From assembly GCA_910587105.1 (NCBI GenBank), contig CAJUMB010000072.1, positions 1-15,249 on the forward strand: a DNA stretch of 15,249 bases. The letters are read 5' to 3'. The stretch comes from an uncultured Lachnospiraceae bacterium. Lineage in GTDB: Bacteria; Bacillota; Clostridia; Lachnospirales; Lachnospiraceae. A program made the translations under genes and the position numbers. This document shows, piece by piece, positions 1 to 6,735 of the stretch (its first letter is position 1; each line of letters begins with the position of its first letter). The notes beneath the pieces were generated by a model that worked only from the letters and a program-made list of their open reading frames with translations, had not been told where the DNA came from and did not search any database.

Positions 1-208
1 TCTTTCAAGTCGACTTGCAAAGATTTGCCCTTGCATGTATATATTGTCATGGCGCCGGAAAAAGTTTTCAAATTCTCAAAAAATTTTAACATTTTTATAT
101 CCAAATGAAAATTATGACCGGAATCCCACGATCATAAAACCGTTGCGCTTTTATTAGAAAACGCCTTAAATAAAGGATTTACAGAAAAAAGTTTGGATTT
201 TGCAAAGA
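1..208. other. No confident gene; AT-rich, probably decayed
   Basis: No convincing intact gene is visible. Three short open stretches in different frames cross the segment. One runs about 118-214 on the + strand and reads like a real protein tail (ENALNKGFTEKSLDFAKNE, then stop at 212-214). It is cut off upstream by a stop at 115-117, and I do not recognise its family. The frame switching next to the tnpV remnant suggests eroded mobile-element sequence, but this is inference. Confidence 0.4.
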
Positions 209-268
209 ATGAATAACATACGGGCATGTGCAAAGGGAATTGTAGAAAAGGAAATTATCTTTGCATAA
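209..268 (+). pseudogene. tnpV: TnpV-like protein, C-terminal remnant
   Basis: Nineteen codons from an in-frame ATG to TAA at 266-268 read MNNIRACAKGIVEKEIIFA. This closely resembles the C-terminal end of TnpV, a small accessory protein of Tn4451-like and related mobilisable elements in Clostridia, whose role is not well defined. The rest of the gene is not present in the same frame upstream: the codons before 209 do not continue TnpV-like sequence, so only the 3' end survives. A tnpV 5' start in the same orientation lies at the other end of the window (15170). Identification is by recalled family sequence, not by a search. Confidence 0.65.
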
Positions 269-276
269 GTAAAAAG

Positions 277-300
277 GCGGCAGGGAGAACTCTCTGCCGC
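277..300. terminator. Hairpin after tnpV remnant, terminator-like
   Basis: GCGGCAGGGA (277-286) pairs with TCTCTGCCGC (291-300), with one G-T pair and a GAAC loop. Five A residues precede it at 271-275, so the canonical stem plus T-tract reads on the - strand. On the + strand it is followed by TATTCATATT, a weak T-run. It separates the tnpV remnant from the LytTR promoter. Confidence 0.55.
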
Positions 301-371
301 TATTCATATTAAGAACTCAGAAAGGATTTTGACCAGTTGTGTTTTGAAATCAACCAACTATTGCAAATCCA

Positions 372-400
372 TTGAAACCATTATCTGCTTTGCTTATAAT
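372..400 (+). promoter_or_regulatory. Sigma-A-type promoter of the LytTR operon
   Basis: TTGAAA (372-377) and a perfect TATAAT (395-400) are separated by 17 bp, placing the transcript start near 407. This supports translation from 434 and not from the upstream in-frame ATG codons at 329 and 416. Just upstream, AGTTG and CAACT half-sites flank about 15 bp around 334-360. They could be an autoregulatory LytTR site, but that is speculative. Confidence 0.65.
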
Positions 401-433
401 GGCATTGTAAAGAAAATGAAAGAGGTGATTATT

Positions 434-874
434 ATGCAGGTTGAAATTAAAATTGACAGTTCATATATTGACCCCAAAGTAATCATACTGACTGCTTCAA
501 TGACAGAAGATGTGAGTAACATTGTAAAAAAACTTTCAGAAAATGACTCACAAATAATTTCTGGGTATAAAGATGAAAAAATTGAAATATTGGAACAGAC
601 AGATTTGATTCGCATTTACGCAAATTCTGGAAAAGTTTTTGCAGTTACTAATAAAGGGGAATATATTCTTCGACTTAGGTTATATGAGATAGAAAATCGC
701 TTACCCTCTAATCAATTCATTCGTATATCAAATTCGGAAATTATTAACTTAAAAAAAGTCAATAATTTTGACTTGAGTTTTACAGGTACAATTTGCGTTA
801 AATTATCAAATGGAATAATAACATATGTATCCAGACGCTATGTTCCAAAACTAAAAAAGATATTAGGAATATGA
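434..874 (+). CDS. LytTR-domain transcriptional regulator
   Basis: This is a 146-residue DNA-binding regulator with no receiver domain. The LytTR domain fills the C-terminal two thirds (about residues 40-146). It includes the FIRISNSEIINLKKVN stretch at about 95-110 and the basic YVSRRYVPKLKKIL helix at the end, both typical of the family. The start at 434 is preferred because AGAGGTG lies just upstream and the promoter predicts a transcript start near 407; an open frame runs back to 329 without such a site. The gene is followed after 10 bp by a DUF3021 membrane protein. In known LytTR regulatory systems, such as HdrR/HdrM and BrsR/BrsM of Streptococcus mutans, the membrane partner restrains the regulator, and I infer the same here. 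The gene is clearly more AT-rich than the rest of the window, suggesting separate acquisition. Targets are unknown. Confidence 0.85.
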   Translation: MQVEIKIDSSYIDPKVIILTASMTEDVSNIVKKLSENDSQIISGYKDEKIEILEQTDLIRIYANSGKVFAVTNKGEYILRLRLYEIENRLPSNQFIRISNSEIINLKKVNNFDLSFTGTICVKLSNGIITYVSRRYVPKLKKILGI

Positions 875-884
875 GGTGAATGTT

Positions 885-1355
885 ATGAAAAAGAAAATTA
901 TTAAGCGTAGTCTTTTAGGTTTTCCACTTGGAATTACAATGGGCTATTTAATTACAATCTTGATTTCTCTTGGTTGGGCAAATGGATATTACTGGCCTTG
1001 TGCCCCCGGACTCATATCACTTATGGGAAATGAAATCAATGCTGTTATTTTGCAAACAATTCTTTGTGGAATATTAGGTGTGGGATTTGCGGCATGTTCA
1101 GTAATATGGGAAATGGATAGTTGGAGCATTGTAAAGCAGACAGGAATTTACTTTTCAATTATTTCTGTAATAATGTTACCAATCGCTTATTTTGCATATT
1201 GGATGGAACATAGTGTAGTTGGATTTTTAATTTATTTTGGAATTTTCGCTTTAATTTTTGTAGTTATATGGATAATACAGTTTGGTATAGGCAGATATAA
1301 TGTAAGAAAAATGAATGAGAAATTGTTTCAAACGAAGGATAATAGAAATGAGTAA
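885..1355 (+). CDS. DUF3021 family membrane protein
   Basis: This 156-residue integral membrane protein has four likely transmembrane helices (about residues 8-30, 53-77, 83-105 and 112-134) and a charged C-terminal tail ending KDNRNE. Length, four-helix layout and position directly behind a LytTR gene fit DUF3021. GAGGTG six bases before the ATG at 885 decides the start; a GTG nine bases earlier in frame overlaps that site and is less likely. By analogy with LytTR regulatory systems it probably holds the upstream regulator inactive at the membrane until a signal arrives, but nothing in the sequence identifies that signal. It shares the AT-rich composition of its partner and is transcribed from the same promoter. 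Confidence 0.8.
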   Translation: MKKKIIKRSLLGFPLGITMGYLITILISLGWANGYYWPCAPGLISLMGNEINAVILQTILCGILGVGFAACSVIWEMDSWSIVKQTGIYFSIISVIMLPIAYFAYWMEHSVVGFLIYFGIFALIFVVIWIIQFGIGRYNVRKMNEKLFQTKDNRNE

Positions 1356-1495
1356 GCAACAATGTGGACCTATGTCAATACTTTGGACAAGTTTCCAGTT
1401 TTCCGGGAAAAGTATCCGCCGCCTGCCTGATCGGAGCCGCGGTACTGCTGCAGGCAGCGGGGGCATGGGTGAGGTGTGGGCGGATTAAAAACTAA
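1348..1495 (+). pseudogene. Scrambled gene ends after the DUF3021 gene
   Basis: An ATG at 1348 overlaps the DUF3021 stop, follows a GAAGGA site and opens a 46-codon frame (1348-1488). Its first part is AT-rich like the operon and its second part is GC-rich and low in complexity, so it looks like a truncated third operon gene. In a different frame, 1391-1495 reads KVSAACLIGAAVLLQAAGAW followed by VRCGRIKN and a stop. That looks like the last transmembrane helix and basic tail of a membrane protein. Composition changes near 1395-1405, which I take as the junction of two unrelated fragments. Neither parent gene is identified. Confidence 0.4.
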
Positions 1496-1503
1496 AAAAC
1501 AGC

Positions 1504-1553
1504 AAAGTCCGTGAATCAGAAGCTGCGCTGATTCACGGACTTTGTTGTTTTTT
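1504..1553. terminator. Strong bidirectional terminator
   Basis: A perfect 16-bp stem (1504-1519 with 1528-1543) closes an 8-base loop and is followed on the + strand by GTTGTTTTTT. On the - strand the same stem is followed by GCTGTTTTTTAG. It can stop transcription from the left (+) and from the LacI-type remnant on the right (-). Confidence 0.9.
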
Positions 1554-1563
1554 GCCCCGTGTT

Positions 1564-2210
1564 TTACAAATAAATATTCTCCGCACATATAATATCGATC
1601 TTCTGCCTGCTGGTTTCCATTTCCCGGGGACCGGTTTTGCTCAGATATTTCCGCAGTTCCAGAAGCGGGCGGTACCCCTGCTGGTAAATATCCTGTGCGA
1701 TTGCGAAGTCAATCCTGCCGGATTTCAGAAGCCTTTTTGTGGACTCTGTCAGGTCGTGGCTGATGACATGGATTTTCCCGGTGAGCCCCATGCTGTGGAT
1801 GGCTTCCGCACAGCCGGATACGCTGTGGTTTGCCATGTAAATTCCTTTTATTCCAGGCTTCTGCCGCAGTATGTTTTTTACATTCTGAAAAGTCAGCATA
1901 TAGTCGTTGTAGGTTTCGATAAGGTGGATACTGCTTTTTTGAAATCCTTTTTCATAAAGAAGATCGCAGAATCCCTGAAGACGAAGACGGTGTGCATGAA
2001 AATTGGGATTGGCTACAGCGGCGATTAACTGGTCGCCAGGACGCAGATATTTGGCCATCAATTCTCCTGCTACACGGCCGCTGGCAGCCAGGTCCTGCCC
2101 TACGAAGCAGAGTCTGTTACAGTTTGAAATGTCAGAATTGTAGGTGATAACTGGGATTTCCTTTTCAGATAATTCGTCGATTTTTTCAGCAATCTTGACA
2201 ATGTGATGCG
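1564..2210 (-). pseudogene. LacI-type regulator, 5'-truncated
   Basis: Reading leftward from about 2210, the protein matches the effector-binding domain of LacI/PurR-type repressors (periplasmic-binding-protein fold). It begins IVKIAEKIDELSEKEIPVITY, with a following NSD, and continues with CFVGQDLAASGRVAGELMAK, an AHRLRLQGFCDLL segment and CAEAIHSMGLTGKIHVISHD. The C-terminus at 1564 looks natural and abuts a strong terminator. The N-terminal helix-turn-helix and the first part of the sugar-binding domain are missing. The frame stays open to 2466, but residues before about 88 are only the antisense of the neighbouring gene fragment and resemble no protein. Without the helix-turn-helix it cannot act as a normal repressor. 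The truncation point coincides with that of the divergent gene next door, so one deletion probably removed both 5' ends and the promoters between them. Confidence 0.8.
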
Positions 2211-2813
2211 CTCGCCGGAATTTGATGAAGACGAGGCAGATCCAGAGGACAATGCGCAGGAATGCCAGATTATCAGTGATGAGGACATCGTTTATTATAA
2301 GAAGAAAGTTGATGAGTATAAAGCAGATGGCAGAGCACTGGTGATTTCCCCGGGATACTATGCCCTGGGAGACGCGGCCAATATACCTGGTCCCAATCTT
2401 AGAAATCCCAACCGTATTATAAAAAAATGAATGACTGGATTCACCAGCACACTCAGTGGAAGACACTGAAGCATTGCTGTGGGGGGATTTTTCCCATCAT
2501 TCCTCTGTTGATTGAAGGGGGATTTGATGCAGTGAATCCGGTGCAATGTTCCGCTGCAGGCATGGACCCACAGACCTTGAAAGATACTTATGGAAAAGAC
2601 ATTCTTTTCTGGGGCGGCGGTGTGGATACGCAGAAAGTGCTGCCCCAAGGAACCCCAGAGGAGGTAAGAGAACAGGTAAAACAGCGCTGTGAAATTTTCT
2701 CCAAAGACGGCGGATATATCTTTAACACCATTCATATCATCCAGGCCGATGCACCTGTGGAGAATATTGCGGCGATGATTGAGACGGTGAAAGAATTTAA
2801 TGGTGATAGATAA
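2206..2813 (+). pseudogene. Uroporphyrinogen decarboxylase-family protein, broken
   Basis: Two pieces of one URO-D-superfamily protein are present. Piece one (about 2206-2427) includes DEDIVYYKKKVDEYKADGRA and GDAANIPGPNLRNP. Piece two (2427-2813, another frame) carries the family's C-terminal end: TLKHCCGGIFPIIPLLIEGG, AVNPVQCSAAGMDPQTLK, ILFWGGGVDTQKVLP and YIFNTIHIIQADAPVENIAA. The 5' part of the gene is absent, and from memory of the family about 100 residues between LRNP and the second piece are also missing, with a frame change. Members of this superfamily outside haem synthesis include methyltransferases that work with corrinoid proteins (MtaA, CmuA). That may link the dead gene to the intact corrinoid activator at 6736, but the link is inference. 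Not functional. Confidence 0.85.
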
Positions 2814-2840
2814 GATCATTCATTCGTTTTATAAAAGATT

Positions 2841-2872
2841 GAAAGACTCTGCCTAAAGCTGCAGAGTCTTTC
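2841..2872. terminator. Hairpin between convergent genes
   Basis: GAAAGACTCTGC (2841-2852) pairs perfectly with GCAGAGTCTTTC (2861-2872) around an 8-base loop. There is no long T-run on either side. Its position between the 3' ends of the URO-D remnant (+) and the YfhO gene (-) suggests a shared terminator. Confidence 0.65.
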
Positions 2873-2887
2873 GTTAAATGAAGCCGC

Positions 2888-5581
2888 TTATATCGTTTGG
2901 CCCGCTTTTATTTTTTTTACTTCATCAATGGAGAGGCCAACAAATCTGCCCCGTATGTACTGCGGCATCCGGCATCTCCTCACATATACAATGAGCAGCC
3001 ACAGCAGTATCCCGGTACAGGTAACTATTTTCCCGGCCTTTGCGCCTGGGGCATGATAAATAATTCTCACGTTTCGGGTTCCTTTCTCTATGGCAAATCC
3101 AAGAAATGTTGTATTGACTTTCATTGCAGGTATTTTCCTGTTGTCCACATAAACTTCGAAGCCGGGTTCATAAGGAATGGAAGTGATAAAATATCCTGTC
3201 CGCTTCACCTGGATTTTTCCCTGCAGAGTATTTCCTTTCGTACGTTTTAGGTCTGCATGAAAGGGGGACTGGTACAGCCTGCGGCCAGGCTTATGGCCAT
3301 CTTCCAGTACCCGCTGGCTGCCCAGAAAGCACCTCACATTTGAGAGTTCATAATTTCCCCTTCCCAAGGTCATCAGAATATCCTGTGTTCCTTTTTCCAA
3401 CTCCAAGACATAAGTAAAGTCCGTGTTTCCGTTATAATAAATATGACTGCGGGCACTGAGACGGCTGCGGATGCCGCCGGCCCATATGGCTACATCTTTG
3501 TCGGGGCAGTTGTTTTTCACATGAAACTGCAGATAAAAAAGCGTGCGGTCTTTACAGGCAGGTTCGCTCATATGCACGGACACCTGGGTATCTTTTTTGG
3601 CCCGGATGCGGCAGGAACCATCCGGTGTCTGTGCTGCGGTCAGTGTGGGAGTGTTCATCTGGGGAAACTGGAGTTTTACAGTGGCTGTACAGGCCAGCAG
3701 ATGATTTTTCCATGGACCGTTTCTGTCAGGGCTGTCTTTAGTGACCGCGTATTTCATAAGGGCAATCTGATTATAAGGGAATTTCAGACTGCGGTAATCT
3801 TTTTCGGAGATCACCTGGTCAGTGGCATAGGCGATGGGAGCGGCATTCTGATTCTTATAAACGGTATAGGTTCCGTCGGTCTGCTCCGGCACATACCCGG
3901 TTCTTTGAGGCGGCAGGTCTTTTCCTATGAGGTATTTTACCCCCATCAATTTCTGATAAAGAGGGCTGCTGGAAACCGGCTGCATGAGACCGTTGCGGAA
4001 AGTGGCTTCTGTGGGAAAATCAGTCTGGCAGAACTGGCGGTATCCTGTGTGGTAAGCAGAGGAATAGATGGAGGAGATCCACTGTCTCATATCCCAGATG
4101 CGGTTTAAGTCGCAGGATTTCCCGCCGTTTTTGCTCTGTTGCTCCAGCCTGCACAATTCTGGTTCAGCATCCAGGGTCTGGGAGATTAACCTGCCCATCT
4201 GCCGGTTGGTGATTTCCTCATAGGAGTTTTTCTCCAGCAGCTGGCCAGAGGGGGCGGCCCGGCTGTTGCAGAGGAAAAGAAACAGTACCGGCGGGATTAG
4301 GAGCAGGTGTATCCGTCTGGTTTTCCCAAATAGCAGAAAACACAGAAACATCAGGACTCCGTCCGCCAGGAGCAGACGCCATTCCTGTTCACTGCCGGAA
4401 AATCCGCCTTCCCAGAAGCGGCAGCAGTATAAAACCCCGATGGCGGCTATATATGCCCCGGCATACAGCCGAAAGGGGATTTTAGGGCTTTTGAGTTTTT
4501 CCAGATAGACAGCTGTCAGATAGCAGAGAAGGGGAAGAAAAGGAATCAGCGCCTTACTGCGGACATACAGCCCCCCGTTGAGCAGCCATGGAAAAACGGG
4601 GATGGTAAATATCCCCATGCAGCAGCAGGCCAGAAGCCGTTCTCTCCATTTTCCACAGAGGGTTCCGGTAATACACACGGTGAGTACGAGAGTGGACAGC
4701 CCGATTCCATAACTGCTGTAAACAAGGCTCTCTGCCTGGAAGCGGGGCAGGAAAAGGGAAGACATTCCAGTGTTTCCGGTATTTCCGCGCTTTCCCAGGA
4801 TGGCAGATGCCGTTGGGACCAGAAGAAGGCCGCTCATCAAAACTGCGGTAACAAAAGGGATACACAGGCTGAAAGCATCTTTTAAGAATCTGCCGGGGCA
4901 GAAATGTGTCTCTTTTAAAGCGGCATATCTGGAGATTCCATACAGTGCCAGCACCAGCATGCCTCCCACGCTGAAATAGAAGCTGGTCATGACCATCAGG
5001 AAAACACTCATCATCAGCAGTCCGGATTTTTTCTTCTGAAAATGCCTGTCCACTCCCAGAAAAGCTGCACACAAAAAGGGCATATAATTAACGAACATGA
5101 TCTGGTGGCAGGAGTGATAGACCATGGGACCTGCCAGTAAAAACATGGCTGCTGCCAGGAACCGGATTTCTCTTGAGAATCTCTGGCTGGCCAGCCAGTA
5201 GTAATAAATCCATACAGATGCCATAAGCCCGGCAGCGCTGGCGGCCATCAGATAGTCCTCCATTTTTATGAAAGGAAACAGATAAGAAACCAGGATAATG
5301 GGATTGTACAATCCATAATAGGAAAAGTGGAAAATATTCTGGCCGCCGCCCAGATTCGGCGCAAATTCCGGGAACAGATCTCCCGTTTGATAAAATTGCT
5401 GCCGGAAATATTCGGGCAGGACACTGTGCTGGCTGATCCAATCTACTTTAGCCCCGAATACACCATATCTTCCGGCAAAAAGCCAGCAGGCACATAATGT
5501 GAGCACACCCAGGAAGATGTACGGCAGCAGGACGGGCAGTTTATGTTTCAATTTGCCATACCTCCAAATGTTTTTATCCAT
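2888..5581 (-). CDS. YfhO-family membrane protein (GT-C-type glycosyltransferase)
   Basis: This 897-residue protein has a large multi-helix N-terminal half (about 12 helices up to residue 440), an extracytoplasmic region (about 440-848), and one last helix (about 850-866) before a basic tail. This matches YfhO family length and layout. Family-like features are the early acidic loop after helix 1 with D47 in VDWISQH, the PEFAPNLGGGQNIFHF segment, RSKALIPFLPLLCYL near 341, and the C-terminal EVYVDNRKIPAMKVNTTFLG element. In Bacillus subtilis YfhO is implicated in adding a sugar to lipoteichoic acid, so a role in glycosylating a cell-surface polymer with a lipid-linked sugar is the best guess; donor and acceptor are unknown. 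The start at 5581 has only a weak CAGG site. A LysR gene lies 110 bp upstream on the same strand, but no clear shared promoter is visible. The gene appears complete. Confidence 0.85.
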   Translation of the reverse strand: MDKNIWRYGKLKHKLPVLLPYIFLGVLTLCACWLFAGRYGVFGAKVDWISQHSVLPEYFRQQFYQTGDLFPEFAPNLGGGQNIFHFSYYGLYNPIILVSYLFPFIKMEDYLMAASAAGLMASVWIYYYWLASQRFSREIRFLAAAMFLLAGPMVYHSCHQIMFVNYMPFLCAAFLGVDRHFQKKKSGLLMMSVFLMVMTSFYFSVGGMLVLALYGISRYAALKETHFCPGRFLKDAFSLCIPFVTAVLMSGLLLVPTASAILGKRGNTGNTGMSSLFLPRFQAESLVYSSYGIGLSTLVLTVCITGTLCGKWRERLLACCCMGIFTIPVFPWLLNGGLYVRSKALIPFLPLLCYLTAVYLEKLKSPKIPFRLYAGAYIAAIGVLYCCRFWEGGFSGSEQEWRLLLADGVLMFLCFLLFGKTRRIHLLLIPPVLFLFLCNSRAAPSGQLLEKNSYEEITNRQMGRLISQTLDAEPELCRLEQQSKNGGKSCDLNRIWDMRQWISSIYSSAYHTGYRQFCQTDFPTEATFRNGLMQPVSSSPLYQKLMGVKYLIGKDLPPQRTGYVPEQTDGTYTVYKNQNAAPIAYATDQVISEKDYRSLKFPYNQIALMKYAVTKDSPDRNGPWKNHLLACTATVKLQFPQMNTPTLTAAQTPDGSCRIRAKKDTQVSVHMSEPACKDRTLFYLQFHVKNNCPDKDVAIWAGGIRSRLSARSHIYYNGNTDFTYVLELEKGTQDILMTLGRGNYELSNVRCFLGSQRVLEDGHKPGRRLYQSPFHADLKRTKGNTLQGKIQVKRTGYFITSIPYEPGFEVYVDNRKIPAMKVNTTFLGFAIEKGTRNVRIIYHAPGAKAGKIVTCTGILLWLLIVYVRRCRMPQYIRGRFVGLSIDEVKKIKAGQTI

Positions 5582-5691
5582 TATATACCTGATATTTTAA
5601 GTGTTTCTAAAGGTGTTTCTTAAAGTTCCTTAAGGAGCAGCAGGAAAAATCAGTTATTTTTCAGATACGATCTAAAGGCAGCAGGGGACGG
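5582..5691 (-). other. LysR-yfhO spacer with short repeats
   Basis: This 110-bp spacer contains two near-identical direct repeats (on the - strand TTTAAGAAACAC and TTTAGAAACAC), a CCTTAAGG palindrome and a weak A/T-only hairpin (GAAAAAT 5644-5650 with ATTTTTC 5656-5662). No good promoter was recognised. It is too short and poorly structured to call a regulatory element with confidence. Confidence 0.3.
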
Positions 5692-6561
5692 TTACAAAAA
5701 TAGTTTTATGAACTGGCGCAGCAAAGCTTTTTTGGGACTGGATTTTTTATGAATGATATAAATCCGGCGTTTCTGAATGTCTGCAATGGGAATTGCCCGC
5801 AAATTTTCAAAGGCGCCGATAAGGGAAAGCCAGTGTTCCGGGAACAGCGAGATTCCCAGCCCCTTATGTACCAGCTGAAGGTGTGTCTGTGGGTCGCTGG
5901 ACCCAAAAGCGATATGGGGGACGGCATTTTTTCCTTGGAAATCAGACAGTAAACAGGAATATCCTTTGTTTTTTTCGTCTGAGGTGATGAGAGGTTCTTC
6001 CAAAATATCACAAATATACAATCGTTCTTTCTCGGCCAGGGGATGACTGCAGGGGAGAAGTGCATAGATGGATTCCTCCGCCAGAAGATGGGATTGTATA
6101 TCTTTTGAGAGAAAAGGCCCCATACTGAAAGCAATATCCAAATTTCCGTCTTCTATTTTTCTTTCGCAGTCGTAATCAGTTTCATTCGATATCTGTATGG
6201 ACAGTTCCTGATGATTCTGTCTGAAGTTCCAGATGGCAGTTTCTATATGCAGTGCGCCGAACACACTGGCGGCGAGCCCTATCTTAAAAGGAATGTTTTC
6301 TTTTTTGGCATTTTCAAGAAGTTTCAGCGTTTTTGCCCATTCTTCAGTCAGATGTACAGCCTGGGTGTACAAAAGCTGGCCGGAGGCGGTAGGCTGCAGC
6401 TGGTTATGGTTTCTCAGAAACAAAGGTATGCCCAGTTCATTTTCAAGGTTTTTTATGGATTTTGACAATCCCTGCTGTGAGATATTTAATTTTCTGGCAG
6501 CAGCGGTAAAGGATTTATTTTCGTATATAGAGATGAAATATTCAAGTTGTTTTATGTCCAA
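5692..6561 (-). CDS. LysR-family transcriptional regulator
   Basis: This 289-residue LysR-type regulator starts at TTG 6561 (DIKQLEYFISIYENKSFT). The N-terminal winged helix-turn-helix spans about residues 1-60 (AAARKLNISQQGLSKSIKNL, then ENELGIPLFLR). The C-terminal two thirds are the substrate-binding-type effector domain, ending with GLGISLFPEHWL and a basic tail. TTG is chosen because AGGAGG lies upstream and the product then starts like typical family members. An in-frame ATG at 6615 would add 18 atypical residues and would coincide with the predicted transcript start. The gene is divergent from the RACE-type gene, and its own -10 (TATAAT, - strand 6628-6623) sits beside a 17-bp palindrome in the spacer. 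That is the standard layout for a regulator that activates the divergent gene and represses itself. The effector is unknown. Confidence 0.9.
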   Translation of the reverse strand: MDIKQLEYFISIYENKSFTAAARKLNISQQGLSKSIKNLENELGIPLFLRNHNQLQPTASGQLLYTQAVHLTEEWAKTLKLLENAKKENIPFKIGLAASVFGALHIETAIWNFRQNHQELSIQISNETDYDCERKIEDGNLDIAFSMGPFLSKDIQSHLLAEESIYALLPCSHPLAEKERLYICDILEEPLITSDEKNKGYSCLLSDFQGKNAVPHIAFGSSDPQTHLQLVHKGLGISLFPEHWLSLIGAFENLRAIPIADIQKRRIYIIHKKSSPKKALLRQFIKLFL

Positions 6562-6622
6562 GGTTGTTTCGTCCTCCTTTTTGCGGTTATGTATTCTGAG
6601 ACTTTGAGAGTACATGACTTCT

Positions 6623-6646
6623 ATTATACTACAACTTAAAGTTGTA
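6623..6646 (-). promoter_or_regulatory. LysR operator palindrome with LysR gene -10
   Basis: TACAACTTAAAGTTGTA (6630-6646) is a perfect 17-bp palindrome with the T-N11-A type core of LysR boxes. It is centred near 6638, about 64 bp before the predicted start of the divergent RACE transcript, which is where LysR activators normally bind. It also lies directly upstream of TATAAT on the - strand (6628-6623), in the -35/-10 spacer of the LysR gene, so binding there would block that gene. Confidence 0.75.
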
Positions 6647-6666
6647 ATCCCACAAATTTTTTCTGT

Positions 6667-6695
6667 TTTACAGGAAAATTCAGTGAATGTATAAT
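6667..6695 (+). promoter_or_regulatory. Promoter of the RACE-type gene
   Basis: TTTACA (6667-6672) and a perfect TATAAT (6690-6695) are 17 bp apart, predicting a start near 6702, 34 bp before the ATG at 6736. The LysR-type palindrome lies 20 bp upstream of the -35 element. Confidence 0.8.
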
Positions 6696-6735
6696 AATGA
6701 TTAGAAATAACAAAAGGGCGAAGGAGTGGATAAAC

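Noticed and set aside
329..433. Upstream start for the LytTR gene
   Set aside because: The start would precede or sit in the promoter (372-400), and 434 has its own ribosome site.
2211..2466. N-terminal extension of the LacI-type open frame
   Set aside because: These ~85 codons are antisense to the URO-D fragment, and the sequence is not regulator-like; the open frame is an accident of the deletion joint.
3443..4108. Long open frame (221 codons) on the + strand opposite the YfhO gene
   Set aside because: It is antisense to a well-supported family gene, lacks a ribosome site and family resemblance, and is rich in composition-driven residues.
6562..6615. ATG start at 6615 for the LysR gene
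   Set aside because: The predicted - strand transcript starts near 6616, leaving no room for a ribosome site; the TTG at 6561 has AGGAGG and gives a normal N-terminus.
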